Positions 1 to 8,936 of a DNA stretch of 64,000 bases are shown one piece after another. Position 1 is the first letter of the stretch, and each line of letters opens with the position of its first letter. The position numbers were made by a program, and so were the translations under genes. This DNA comes from Syntrophobacter fumaroxidans MPOB. Lineage in GTDB: Bacteria; Desulfobacterota; Syntrophobacteria; Syntrophobacterales; Syntrophobacteraceae. The stretch covers positions 3,770,001 to 3,834,000 of the forward strand of contig NC_008554.1 of assembly GCF_000014965.1 (NCBI RefSeq), read 5' to 3'. The notes beneath the pieces were generated by a model. That model had not been told where the DNA came from, ran no database searches, and saw nothing but the letters and a program-made list of their open reading frames with translations.

Positions 1-1039
1 ACTCCCGGGCCAGCGCGAAACCGACGCTGTCTCCGGTGGTGGCGCTGTCCAGAAAGAAGAGCTTCCTGTGCCGGAGCTCCGACATGACGACTCTCATGGA
101 AGGGGTGTTCTCGGTGAACTTGGAGCCCATGTGATTGTTCACTCCGATAAAATAAGGAGTGGAATCGAGGGCGGCGAGAAGAGTGCGCCGGAGCCTGCCC
201 CTGGACATGGAGGTGAGAAGTGCCCCCGATCCGGGATCCATCTTGGGATATCCCTGTGGCTCCATGGGGAGGTGGAGCAGCACTTCGCGGTGGTGCGCAT
301 GTGCCAGTTCAGCGATTTCGGCGGTGTGGCGCTGATTTGGCAGGATCGCAAACGAGAGCGGCAAGGGGATGCTCAGGAACTTCTTTGCGACTTCCAGGTT
401 CTGACCGAAATCATCGATGACGATGGCCACCTTCGCCACGGGGGCGGGTACAGGCGAAGGCGGGGGAGGCGCCGTGCCGGGGGGAACACCCGGTCTGAGC
501 GCCGAAAGCGTTATCGAATCAGGTTTGCGAGCCGGCTCCTTCGGTTGGTCGATGGGGATGTCTCGACTGTGAAACGGGGGCGGAGGCTCGATGAGCGGTT
601 TTCCCGCCGGCGCGGTCGTCCTGGCGGGCTCTCGCGTTCCAGGCTCCTTCCCGCCCGGTTCTCCGCCTTTCGGAGAAGGCGTTCGACTGCCGGCGACGGG
701 GCCGGCTTCCGGCTGTTTGGCGGGCGGATCGGCCATTCGAGGTTTCGGGACGGAGGATTGCCCCGTGGAGGTTGCCTTGTTTGCGGCCGGCTTCGGAGGC
801 GGTTTTTCGGTCCCGCCGTTCCAGTAGAGCAGGGACGCAAGAGCCAGAACGGCCAGAAACCAGACGGTCAGCAGCGGGAGAAAACGGGACCGCGGCATAC
901 CCGCGGAGAATGACTTTCCCCGGGTGGCTTTCCCGGCGCTCCTCAGGGTTTTCCGGGGCGAGCGCCCTCCACCTTTGCGCGAGGATACACCACGCCCTTT
1001 AGAGGCTCCTCTTCGAGCCGGTCCCGACCTTGACGGCAT
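1..1039 (-). CDS. Divergent polysaccharide deacetylase (YibQ type), 3' end outside the window
   Basis: The reading frame runs off the left edge, so the C-terminus is missing. The start is the ATG at 1039, 24 bases after the ctp stop. A basic Ser/Arg-rich N-terminus (about residues 1-45) is followed by one hydrophobic segment (about 50-65, FLPLLTVWFLAVLALASLL), then a Pro/Lys-rich linker to about residue 190. The catalytic-type domain then begins with KVAIVIDDFGQN and contains SFAILPNQRHT, EVLLHLPMEP and NNHMGSKFTE, all typical of the divergent polysaccharide deacetylase family (Pfam Polysacc_deac_2). That family often sits beside ctp and envC. The protein is probably anchored in the inner membrane with its domain in the periplasm. 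Substrate is not shown. Confidence 0.85.
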   Translation of the reverse strand, partial: MPSRSGPARRGASKGRGVSSRKGGGRSPRKTLRSAGKATRGKSFSAGMPRSRFLPLLTVWFLAVLALASLLYWNGGTEKPPPKPAANKATSTGQSSVPKPRMADPPAKQPEAGPVAGSRTPSPKGGEPGGKEPGTREPARTTAPAGKPLIEPPPPFHSRDIPIDQPKEPARKPDSITLSALRPGVPPGTAPPPPSPVPAPVAKVAIVIDDFGQNLEVAKKFLSIPLPLSFAILPNQRHTAEIAELAHAHHREVLLHLPMEPQGYPKMDPGSGALLTSMSRGRLRRTLLAALDSTPYFIGVNNHMGSKFTENTPSMRVVMSELRHRKLFFLDSATTGDSVGFALARE

Positions 1040-1063
1040 GTGGATGTTTCAGCCCTGTTCGGA

Positions 1064-2392
1064 TTAATTGAACTGCATCTGGGCCATGATTTTGTAACTT
1101 TTCAGAAGATCCAGCGCCCTTCTGAGCTGGTTGTCCTGATCGATCAGCTTGGAATCCATGGGAATGCTTTCCGGCTTGACGCCGCCGGAATCGGGTTTCT
1201 GATTCTCCATGTGCCGCGGCAGATCCTTTTCCCGAATGCGGCGCAACTCGTCGCCGACCGGCTCTTCCCCCTTTTGCGGGGTCTCGCGCTTGACCACGAT
1301 GTCAGGCTCGATCCCCTTGGCCTGAATGGATCTGCCCGATGGCGTGTAGTACAGCGAGGTGGTCAGGCGAAGCGCCGAGCCGTCGTTGAGAGGGATGACC
1401 GTCTGAACGGAACCCTTCCCGAACGTGGGTTCACCGAGAATGATGGCACGTTTGTGGTCCTGAAGCGCCCCGGCCACAATTTCCGACGCGCTGGCGCTCC
1501 CCGAATTCACCAGAACGACCATCGGGTAGCCGTGCGCCTTGGTTCCCTTGTGCGCCTCAAAGCGCATCTTCTGACTCTCCAGGCGCCCGCCCGTGTATAC
1601 GATAAGGCCTTCATCGATGAATTCGTCGCTCACCTCGACCGCCTGATCCAGGAGTCCTCCCGGGTCGTTGCGCAGATCGAGCACGAGGCCCTGAAGCGGG
1701 TGGTTGTCATTTTCCAGGTGTTCCAGAGCCTTGCGCAGATCATTGGCTGTCCCGCTTTGGAAACTCGTGATCCTCACATAGCCGTAACCCGATTCCAGCG
1801 TCCGGTACTTCACGCTCTGTATTGCAATGATGTCCCGGGTGAGCTCGAATTCGAGAGGCTTCTTTTCGCCTTTGCGGATAATGGTCAGCCTGACCTTGGT
1901 TCCCTTGGGACCCCGCATTTTCTGCACGGCGTCCATGAGGGACATGTCCTGGGTCGGCTGGTCGTCGATCTTGACAATCTGGTCATTGGCCAGTACCCCC
2001 GCACGATCCGCGGGCGTGTCCTCAAGGGGCGCGACGACGGTCAACACGTTGTCGCGCATGGTGATTTCGATTCCCAGGCCGCCGAACTTCCCTTTGGTTT
2101 CTATCTGCAGTTCCTTGTAGTCTTCGGGACGCAGAAACGAAGAATGAGGATCGAGTTCCCGGAGCATGCCGTTGACGGCCCCGTACATCAATTTCTTTGT
2201 GTCAACCTTCTCGACGTAGTTGTCCTGAACGATGTTCAACACGTCGCTGAAGAGCTTCAAGTACTGATACATGTCGGAATTGTCAGGGCTGTTCCTGGCC
2301 GCTCTCAGACCGGAATAACTCATGAGCAGAAAGGCAAACGCAGCGAGCAATACGATGACTTTGGCGCGCTTCTTTGACATGGGTTTCCTCAT
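1064..2392 (-). CDS. ctpA: S41 family carboxyl-terminal processing peptidase
   Basis: A 442-residue periplasmic serine protease of the C-terminal processing family. It has an N-terminal membrane or signal segment (about 8-32), a PDZ domain (about 95-180, with KFGGLGIEI) and the S41 catalytic core. The nucleophile Ser lies in VNSGSASASEI and the base Lys in PTFGKGSVQT; LRNDPGGLL is also diagnostic. The C-terminal tail from about 370 is charged and family-variable. An internal ATG at 2380 has a better-spaced AGGA and could be the true start. The gene is followed 24 bases later by a divergent polysaccharide deacetylase, a common cell-wall pairing. Confidence 0.93.
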   Translation of the reverse strand: MRKPMSKKRAKVIVLLAAFAFLLMSYSGLRAARNSPDNSDMYQYLKLFSDVLNIVQDNYVEKVDTKKLMYGAVNGMLRELDPHSSFLRPEDYKELQIETKGKFGGLGIEITMRDNVLTVVAPLEDTPADRAGVLANDQIVKIDDQPTQDMSLMDAVQKMRGPKGTKVRLTIIRKGEKKPLEFELTRDIIAIQSVKYRTLESGYGYVRITSFQSGTANDLRKALEHLENDNHPLQGLVLDLRNDPGGLLDQAVEVSDEFIDEGLIVYTGGRLESQKMRFEAHKGTKAHGYPMVVLVNSGSASASEIVAGALQDHKRAIILGEPTFGKGSVQTVIPLNDGSALRLTTSLYYTPSGRSIQAKGIEPDIVVKRETPQKGEEPVGDELRRIREKDLPRHMENQKPDSGGVKPESIPMDSKLIDQDNQLRRALDLLKSYKIMAQMQFN

Positions 2393-3281
2393 TCTACATT
2401 CTCTCTACGAATTATCCTGTGCCAAACACGGCACGGGGACGACCGACCCCCCGCGCCGCCGGAGCTCGAAACTCAGCTTTCGGCCGTCCGGGCAGCTGAT
2501 TCAGCTTGCCGTCGCGATCATCTCTCCCGTGTTGACTCCACCACTCGTTGTCCAGGCAACGCTCCGGTCAAGAGCGGTCGAACCGGGCAAAACCCTTCAC
2601 GCCTCCCGATCGCTCTTGCCCATGTACCTTGAACCGACCGAATGGTGCCGCCGAGTCTTTACGCACCCCGGAGGTTCGACCGTTCGGGCACCACCAAGAA
2701 TTTTACCATTATACAGCATCTCCAAGGAAGTGGCACGGTCTTTGGAGCCAAAACTCGGGAAAACCTCTCCATTTATAACAGACCGAAACCGCTCTACTCC
2801 GAGAGCCGTATGTTCTCAAAAAGCCTGAAATACGCAGGTGCCGGGATGACTTGCCGTCAGGGTTCGCCTGCTCCCTTTGAATCTCCGCTGCACGCCTCGT
2901 GTGAATCGTCCCGCCCGGAAGCCGTCTTCAACGGGCCTGTACACCTGCCGCTGCGGGAAAGACACGGAGATTCCGACCTGCCGCACGGATCGGCCCAACC
3001 AGTCCAATCGCTCAATCCCTGCGTAGCGAGAGCCGCGTTCTCCGGGCTTCCGCCGCCAGGTTGCACCATTCGTGAGAAAGACAAGGCGTCACTGAGCGGG
3101 GGGACTTTCCCCCGGCATGTTGGATTCAATAACGGCATTCCATCCTTCAGACACCGCCGTAACCATTGCATAGCCGATTTCCTTGCGGCTGTAAAGAGTT
3201 ACAGGCCGGGATCGGCCTTTCACTCCCAATCCCCCGAATTCATCCGTTCCTGGCGGACCGACACCTCCGTAACCGGTATTA
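2393..3281. other. 889-bp gap between ftsX and ctpA, no convincing gene
   Basis: No frame on either strand gives a family I recognise. Short frames on the minus strand (2816-3007, 2857-3171, 3089-3349) lack a convincing start and any conserved domain. A TATAAT hexamer lies on the minus strand at 2708-2713, but no good -35 sits 16-18 bases upstream. In many proteobacteria an EnvC-like M23 peptidase partners FtsEX, and this would be a natural place for it. I saw no M23 motif here. Confidence 0.55.
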
Positions 3282-4211
3282 TCAAGATCGGCGAAACAGC
3301 GCACGGGGAATCGCAAATTCTCCTCTGAGCGCGTGGTGCCTGAACGCAAGCCAACTGCCGAGGAACCCCAGGAACGCTCCCCACGCGATCAGCATCGAAT
3401 CAAACAGAAGCATTTCCCAGGCCCGCGGCAGCGAAAGTCCCGACAGAGGAGAGGGCAGGAGGTCGCGGCACATGACGACGAGCAAGGACAGCAGCGCCGC
3501 CGCGAAGATAGCGCCTGCCGCCCCGAGGCAGGTGCCTTCCACATGATACGGCAATACAACGAAAGACGGTTCCGCTCCCAGCACGTGCAGGATTTCCAGT
3601 CTATCCGAGCGGCGCAGCATGCCGGCTCGAATCCACTGTAGAATGATGAAAAGCGCCAGAATTGAGAAAAAAGCCAGGAAACCGGCCACGGTATAATCGA
3701 CGGCATTGACGAGGAGTTGCGTCTTTTCCACCCATTCTCCCCGGGAGCGGACCCGATCCGCCTGCGGGAGTTGCTTCAGCTTTGCGATAAGCTCAGCGGT
3801 TTCTTCCCGGGTGATTTCTCCGGATTTGAGCTCGATCTCCAGGCTCGGTCCGCAAACTGCCTCACCCGGCCCATTCAGGAAATCGGCCCAATTTTCCAGG
3901 CCGACACGCACCCTGCTGCGCGGCTCGGCGGCGGGAAAAACGGTCACCCGGGCGATCCCGGGCCATTGACGCAGTTCGGTGGAGAGGTTTTGCAGCATCC
4001 CGTCGGCAAGCCGAGGGTGGAAATATACGGTGGCCCCGGGCTCCGCCGGAAAATCCGCGACGGCCCGGTGCGCCGCTCTCAGTCCCAACAGCAGGGCGCC
4101 GGCAAGGAATAGGCACACGGCGATCAGCGCCAGGCCGGTGACGAACAGGCCTTCGTCGGCCCTGATGCTATCGGCGATATGCCCGTAAACGCGGGTGGCT
4201 TTTTGTCCCAT
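3282..4211 (-). CDS. ftsX: Cell division permease FtsX
   Basis: The protein has 309 residues from the ATG at 4211, preceded by GGGAG at suitable spacing; an upstream in-frame ATG at 4280 would add 23 residues without conservation. FtsX topology is visible. TM1 is at about 25-45 (GLFVTGLALIAVCLFLAGAL), then a periplasmic domain of about 110 residues, and TM2 at about 165-190. TM3 (GAAGAIFAAALLSLLVV) and TM4 (FDSMLIAWGAFLGFLGSWLAF) are near the C-terminus. FtsX pairs with FtsE in the inner membrane and transmits its ATPase state to periplasmic murein hydrolases. It lies 53 bases after the ftsE-like gene, consistent with one operon. Confidence 0.85.
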   Translation of the reverse strand: MGQKATRVYGHIADSIRADEGLFVTGLALIAVCLFLAGALLLGLRAAHRAVADFPAEPGATVYFHPRLADGMLQNLSTELRQWPGIARVTVFPAAEPRSRVRVGLENWADFLNGPGEAVCGPSLEIELKSGEITREETAELIAKLKQLPQADRVRSRGEWVEKTQLLVNAVDYTVAGFLAFFSILALFIILQWIRAGMLRRSDRLEILHVLGAEPSFVVLPYHVEGTCLGAAGAIFAAALLSLLVVMCRDLLPSPLSGLSLPRAWEMLLFDSMLIAWGAFLGFLGSWLAFRHHALRGEFAIPRALFRRS

Positions 4212-4264
4212 GGTCTCCCGATTCCTCTGACGGGGTGGATCGCATTCGTGCGTCAAGTCCTGCT

Positions 4265-5002
4265 TTACGCGGGAATCCAATCCGCCGGGCGTTCTTCCTC
4301 GATCTTTCCGTCGACGATCACTCCGCGGCGGCAGCCGGGAAACGCTTCCCCCAAGGTGTCGACTCGACCGGTGAGGACCAACGTGGTTCCGGACATGTTC
4401 AGCCGTTTCATGGCTTCAACCGCCTTCCGCACGTCCGGTTCATCCATGCCTTCAAAGGGTTCGTCGGCAATCAAAAGGAACGGATCGTGGACCGTTGCAC
4501 GGGCAATGGCGACCAGCTTGCGCCGGCTGGCGGACAGGTTGCGGCAGACGACGGAATCCCGGTATTCGAGTCCGAAGGAGCGGAGGATCGAGCGGACCCT
4601 TCTGGCCGCAACCGACGGTTCCATCCCGATGATTTCCAAGGGCAGGGCGACGTTGGCTCCAACGGTTTCGCTCATGAGAATCCTGGTCTCCTGGAGCACA
4701 ATGCCCGTACGGCGCCGCAAACGGGCGGAATCCTGCGCGGACAGGCGCCGTAGATTCCGGTTTTCGATCCAGACCTGTCCCCCGTCCGGTTGTTCCAGAC
4801 CGAGCAGCAGTCGCACGAACACGCTCTTCCCGACTCCGGCGGGCCCGGACAGCAAGAAAACCGCGCTCCGGGGCACGTGGACCGTAGCGTCCGTAAAGAC
4901 TTTCGGTCCCCCCCGGAACTCCTTCTCCACGTGGTAGCAGCGCACCAGGGCAGTGCTGTCCCCCTTTTCGGACGAGGATGTGTCATGCGTTTTCAATGTC
5001 AT
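4265..5002 (-). CDS. ftsE: FtsE-like ABC ATPase with degenerate signature motif
   Basis: An ABC ATPase of about 245 residues upstream of ftsX. The start is uncertain between the ATG at 5002 and one at 5062; neither has a strong ribosome site. Walker A is GPAGVGKS and Walker B ends LLIADEPFEGMD, both intact. The Q-loop (GIVLQETRIL) and NVALPLEIIG resemble FtsE. The ABC signature, normally LSGGEQQ, reads NLSASRRKLVAIARA. The switch His expected after the D-loop is not apparent (TLVLTGRVDTLG). ATP binding looks preserved while the composite active site looks altered. Assignment as FtsE rests on fold plus the adjacent ftsX. Confidence 0.78.
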   Translation of the reverse strand: MTLKTHDTSSSEKGDSTALVRCYHVEKEFRGGPKVFTDATVHVPRSAVFLLSGPAGVGKSVFVRLLLGLEQPDGGQVWIENRNLRRLSAQDSARLRRRTGIVLQETRILMSETVGANVALPLEIIGMEPSVAARRVRSILRSFGLEYRDSVVCRNLSASRRKLVAIARATVHDPFLLIADEPFEGMDEPDVRKAVEAMKRLNMSGTTLVLTGRVDTLGEAFPGCRRGVIVDGKIEEERPADWIPA

Positions 5003-5259
5003 TCGTGCAGCCCATTTCCAGTCGTGCCCAAGCTCCCGAGAGTTTTTTCCCGGCCAGGTCATTTACCGGGACCGGACGTGCCGGGGCGCGCGCATCGAAA
5101 CCCCGAGGCGCCGGCCGTTCCGCTTTTCCTGAGGGAAGGCGGGGCTTGCCCGGGCCTTCAGAGCATCCGCTTCAACAGACGACTTCCGTGGATCGGAGGC
5201 ATCGAGACCTGGATGTCGGCCGCTGCAAAAGCCCTGCAACTCCGGCAGCAAGGGAAAAC

Positions 5260-6216
5260 TCAAGAACGCGAACCGCCGATCGCGACCTTCTGCCAAACCA
5301 GGAAATCGCGAAAGCAAGTACGCAGGTTGCTGTATATTCCTTTTCTGCTGTTGATCAAATAGATTCCGTGACGGATATGGAATATTTCTCCCACGAGCCT
5401 TTGCACGTCCCGGTCGCAGAGTGCCCTCCCCGACTGCTCGAGAGCTTCGGCGAAGAGCGGAACGATCTTGTCTTTCATTCGCAGCTCGGTGTCGACGAGG
5501 AAAACGGCCATGTGCGGGTTGAGATCTTCGAGCCGGTTCAGAAAGGCGGCAACCGACTGGATTTCCACCCCTCTGGGCGGGGAAGATTTGACTTCGACGC
5601 AGACCAGGTATCCGGACAGCAGGGCGACGACGTCGTAGTCACCGCCGTGGCGGGTGTTGCGCAGCCGCACGTTAAAGAGGGCCGGCGCCATGAATTCCCG
5701 CAGGAAGATCTCGCACACGTACCACTCCAGCGTGGGACCGAAGCTTTGTGCTCCTTTGGGGACCAGGCGATACCCGTCCCCCTCGGACAGTTCCACGATG
5801 CCCAGCTCCCGCAGGACTTTCAGGTAGGAGCGAACGGTTCTGACGGAGCAATAGCGGCTCAGAGCGCGAGGGTGCTTGCCTTCGGGGAACTGGATCAAAT
5901 CCCTCAGAAAGAGCCGGAACGAATAGCGTTGCATGAGGGCGAAGAAACGCGCCTTGAACGGTGCCGGGAGGTCCGCCGGGATGAGAACCTGCGCAAAATC
6001 GCCTCCCGCAAGGAAGGGAAGGCCCCTCTGCAGCAGGATTTGTTCGACGGGGTGTCGGCGTGCGCTGAGCTCATCGCGCAACGCCTCCAATTCCTCACGC
6101 GTCTGCCCGAGAGCCGCCTTCAACGCCTGGATTTCTTCTTCCAGCTTCCCCAATCGATCCACGGTGTCGATCCCGCTGCCTCCGTGCGCCATGCCGCAAG
6201 GCGCATGCCGCGTCAT
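5260..6216 (-). CDS. Unassigned protein with winged-helix-like region and PD-(D/E)XK-like nuclease motif
   Basis: About 318 residues from the ATG at 6216; further in-frame ATGs at 6192 and 6315 are possible. The N-terminus is a predicted coiled coil (DRLGKLEEEIQALKAALG). Next is a helical region with a winged-helix look (CSVRTVRSYLKVLRELGIVELS). The C-terminal half carries GGDYDVVALL followed by YLVCVEVKSS, the D...EVK arrangement of PD-(D/E)XK nuclease-fold proteins. The family is unknown to me. It could be a DNA-binding nuclease or an inactive member. A terminator-like hairpin lies upstream (6257-6280), so it is probably transcribed on its own. Confidence 0.6.
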   Translation of the reverse strand: MTRHAPCGMAHGGSGIDTVDRLGKLEEEIQALKAALGQTREELEALRDELSARRHPVEQILLQRGLPFLAGGDFAQVLIPADLPAPFKARFFALMQRYSFRLFLRDLIQFPEGKHPRALSRYCSVRTVRSYLKVLRELGIVELSEGDGYRLVPKGAQSFGPTLEWYVCEIFLREFMAPALFNVRLRNTRHGGDYDVVALLSGYLVCVEVKSSPPRGVEIQSVAAFLNRLEDLNPHMAVFLVDTELRMKDKIVPLFAEALEQSGRALCDRDVQRLVGEIFHIRHGIYLINSRKGIYSNLRTCFRDFLVWQKVAIGGSRS

Positions 6217-6256
6217 GCGACGCCGGCCCCGCAAAGACGGTGTTATACCACTTACC

Positions 6257-6280
6257 CAAAAAATAAACTCCCGGGGGAGT
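6257..6280 (-). terminator. Terminator-like hairpin upstream of the PD-(D/E)XK-like gene
   Basis: On the minus strand, ACTCCC and GGGAGT arms around CC are followed at once by TTTATTTTTT. This would end transcripts coming from the zinc-ribbon gene at 6590. The stem is short, so it is only moderately convincing. Confidence 0.45.
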
Positions 6281-6364
6281 CTGTTTTCATGCTTCGCGGG
6301 TGACGCCGGCGCCATGGATAATTGCGTTCAAGATGCGTGCATTGGGCGGGAGGGCATAAAGCCC

Positions 6365-6405
6365 CCCCTTGTACGTCTGACGGGCACATCGGTCCGTACA
6401 AGGGG
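6365..6405. repeat. Perfect 11-bp inverted repeat with 19-base loop
   Basis: CCCCTTGTACG (6365-6375) and CGTACAAGGGG (6395-6405) are exact reverse complements in the gap 6317-6589. It may be a strong RNA hairpin downstream of the zinc-ribbon gene, a protein site, or part of a small mobile repeat. No U-tract follows it. Confidence 0.6.
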
Positions 6406-6589
6406 CGGAGTCTATCCCCGCCCGCGTCAACCTCCCACGGGGCAGGTGTTGTGTCATCTTGAGCGCACCTCGGTGTGAATGGGCCTCCCGGAGCGGCAGC
6501 CCGCTCGAACCGTTACGCGCAATCCCGCTCACCTCCCGCATGCGACCAGGGGTAGAGGAGGGACTCCGATGGAAACCACTGAGGCTATA

Positions 6590-7840
6590 CTAAATCAATC
6601 TTCCCCAATTGAGTACATTCTTGTTTATGCTGGTCTGCAAATCGGGCTGAACGAGCTCGTGGCCCTTCGGAACAAAGGGCAGGTAGGTCAGGCCGTATTC
6701 TTCCACCCGTGGCCGTATTCTGCCAAGCAGAGGGAAGAACGCTCTTTTCGGGGCGACCATGGCGAACAGGATGGTCTTGATGCTTTCGACGGCTTCGGCG
6801 GCAGGTAGGGTCACCGGGTGCAGGAGCAGGCTGCCCGGTTCCGCGCTCGGCCCCTCGTCCAACGAATTCGAGGTGAGAAGCTTGGCGAGCCGCAGGAAGA
6901 CCCGGGGTTGAATCTTGAAGGCGGGGATCAGGAAGTGCAGATCGCGGTCGGCTTCACCGGCCCGGGCTATTTTGGGCATATTGGCGAGCCGCACCAGATC
7001 CCCGAAGGAATCGAGCTGCAATCCTTCAAAACGCGTACGAAGCTTCCAGAAAGGCAAATGAATCGCCGAAGGGTTCGAATCGAGGGGCAGGAAAAAGGAG
7101 ATCCTTTTCAGTTCGCCCCGGAGGTGCTCCCAGGCGGAGCCGCAGTTTCTGCAGAGCAGAACCAGGCCGTCTCTCTCGGTCTCCAAATCCCAGCCGCAGT
7201 GCGGACACAGGGTCGATGAGAACGTGATCGGCCAGTCGAAGGAGGAATCCGGGTCGAGCTCCGGGGCGTCCTCGACATCGGCCGCGCAGAGCGGGCGGTT
7301 GAGGACGGCGTCCAGGACGGTGCGGCCCTCGACGAACACCGGCGTGTAGATCGCGCTCACCGTTTCACCGATGAACGCTTCGTAGAGCCCCCGGGAAATC
7401 CTTTCCGAGGCGCCCTGAAACGTATCATCCACTTTCATGGAAAATACCCTGACGGGCGCGCCGGGTTTGATGAAACGGCCTTCCGGTTTCGGTGCCGCGA
7501 ATTTCAGCCGCATCACCTGCGGCCTCAAACCTAGGGACGGAGGAAGGTTTAGCGAATTCACCGCCAGTTGGTTGGAATCGACGATCCGCGCGCGGACCCC
7601 TTCCTCCGTGGAGGAAAAGACCATTCCCTTGAATCTCCAGTACGGGATGAAGAGCAGGTCGGGACGACTCCGCGCGGGGGGAAGGTAGCACCGGCAATGG
7701 CCGGGAAACGAGATGGTGAGCTTCACCCGGCAGAACTCGCACGACAGCACGCGATCCGTCTCCTCCAGTACAAGGGGAGCGCCGCACTGAGGGCACTGTT
7801 GCTCGATCTGCCAGCTCTGAAGGCTAGATTCGCTCACCAC
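6590..7840 (-). CDS. Zinc-ribbon protein, partner of SPFH protein
   Basis: A 416-residue protein starting with GTG at 7840 (a second GTG follows at 7837). It overlaps the end of the upstream SPFH gene by 17 bases, implying translational coupling. Two CxxC...CxxC zinc ribbons are visible, CPQC/CEFC near residues 16-37 and CPHC/CRNC near 212-235. The repeats PYWRFKGM and PFWKLRTRF follow each ribbon, suggesting an internal duplication of ribbon plus beta-rich domain. No transmembrane segment or enzyme motif is evident. I do not recognise the family. The context suggests a partner or client of the SPFH protein. Confidence 0.7.
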   Translation of the reverse strand: MVSESSLQSWQIEQQCPQCGAPLVLEETDRVLSCEFCRVKLTISFPGHCRCYLPPARSRPDLLFIPYWRFKGMVFSSTEEGVRARIVDSNQLAVNSLNLPPSLGLRPQVMRLKFAAPKPEGRFIKPGAPVRVFSMKVDDTFQGASERISRGLYEAFIGETVSAIYTPVFVEGRTVLDAVLNRPLCAADVEDAPELDPDSSFDWPITFSSTLCPHCGWDLETERDGLVLLCRNCGSAWEHLRGELKRISFFLPLDSNPSAIHLPFWKLRTRFEGLQLDSFGDLVRLANMPKIARAGEADRDLHFLIPAFKIQPRVFLRLAKLLTSNSLDEGPSAEPGSLLLHPVTLPAAEAVESIKTILFAMVAPKRAFFPLLGRIRPRVEEYGLTYLPFVPKGHELVQPDLQTSINKNVLNWGRLI

Positions 7841-8936
7841 ATTGATTGCAGTAAATGGATTCGGCCAGATTTTCCGTCCCGCATCCGGGACACTTCCTCG
7901 ACGGTTTCTTCGCCGCCACGGCGCGCCCGCAGGATGGGCAGAACCTGGCGTTGGGCGGCAAGTCGCTTTTGCACTCGGCGCATTGAGCGAAGATCACCAG
8001 GTGTTGCCCGCAGCTGGGACAGAACCTGGAATCCTTCGGGATGACCTGCCGGCACGCGTGGCATGTGTAGACCGAGGCCTCGGCCTCCGACTTCTGCATG
8101 GCGGCTCCGAACAGCGCCGGCATCATCATCCCCACACCCATGCCCACCCCGGCCGCGGCTTCGCCGCGGGACTCGGAAGCCTTCTCGAGCGCCATGGCGG
8201 CTTTCATGCGCGTGAGCTTTTCGAGGTCGTCGAAGATGGCCAGGCGACTCTTGTCGTCGATGGCCTTCTGCACATCCGCTGGCGGGGTGATGGAATTGAT
8301 GTAGAGTTGTGAAAGCTCCAGCCCGAAATGACTGAAATCTTCCCGCAGTCTGCCGATCAACCCGTCGGAAAGCTCATCGTACCTGCCCGGAAGGTCGAAC
8401 ACCGAATCGAGGTTTTCCCCCATGTGGTCATTGAAGCGGGAGACGATCACGCGGTTGAGGTATTCCTCGATTTCCTCCCGCATGTAAATGCCCTGGGTTC
8501 CGACCAGGCTGTTGATGAAAAGAACCGGCTGGATGACCCTGACGTTGAAGACTCCGAAGGCTCTGAGCCGGATCAGCCCGAGTTTGGAATCCTTGAACGC
8601 GACGGGATCCCGGGTGCCCCATTTGAGGTTCGGGAAGACTTTCATATTGACCATGTACACTTCGGCTCGAAGCGGACTGGTCAGAGCCCAGGGCAAACTG
8701 AGCACCTTGGTAAGGACCGGGATGTTCCCGGTGACAAGCGTGTGCCGGCCCGGGCCGAAAGCGTCGTAGGCCTTCCCGGAATAGAAGAAGACCGCCGCCT
8801 GGCTCTCCCGCACGATGAGCTGCGCTCCGTACTTGATCTCGCCGGACCCCGTTTCCGGAATCCTGTGAACCATCTCCTTGCCGCTCTCATCGAACCATTC
8901 CAAGACTTCAAGGAATACAACGTTGTTGGTTCCCAT
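7824..8936 (-). CDS. SPFH/Band-7 domain protein with C-terminal triple zinc ribbon
   Basis: A 370-residue protein. Residues about 25-230 form an SPFH (band 7) domain of the virion-core-like/YdjI type (VHRIPETGSGEIKYGAQLIVRE is cut here to its core, IPETGSGEIKYG; also REEIEEYLNRVIVS). A Gly/Met-rich hydrophobic stretch (GVGMGVGMMMPALFG) follows. The C-terminus has three tandem CxxC...CxxC ribbons: CHAC/CPSC, CAEC/CPSC and CPGC/CNQC. There is no N-terminal signal. Such proteins are thought to assemble on membranes, but the molecular role is unknown. It is coupled to the zinc-ribbon gene downstream, with which it shares 17 bases. Confidence 0.8.
   Translation of the reverse strand: MGTNNVVFLEVLEWFDESGKEMVHRIPETGSGEIKYGAQLIVRESQAAVFFYSGKAYDAFGPGRHTLVTGNIPVLTKVLSLPWALTSPLRAEVYMVNMKVFPNLKWGTRDPVAFKDSKLGLIRLRAFGVFNVRVIQPVLFINSLVGTQGIYMREEIEEYLNRVIVSRFNDHMGENLDSVFDLPGRYDELSDGLIGRLREDFSHFGLELSQLYINSITPPADVQKAIDDKSRLAIFDDLEKLTRMKAAMALEKASESRGEAAAGVGMGVGMMMPALFGAAMQKSEAEASVYTCHACRQVIPKDSRFCPSCGQHLVIFAQCAECKSDLPPNARFCPSCGRAVAAKKPSRKCPGCGTENLAESIYCNQCGERI

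Noticed and set aside
1040-2377. Long plus-strand frame opposite ctpA
   Set aside because: It is the antisense of a clearly conserved S41 peptidase, with no ribosome site or domain.
2729-2744. TGGCAC-N5-TTGG, resembling a sigma-54 promoter
   Set aside because: The -12 GC is missing and no plus-strand gene follows.
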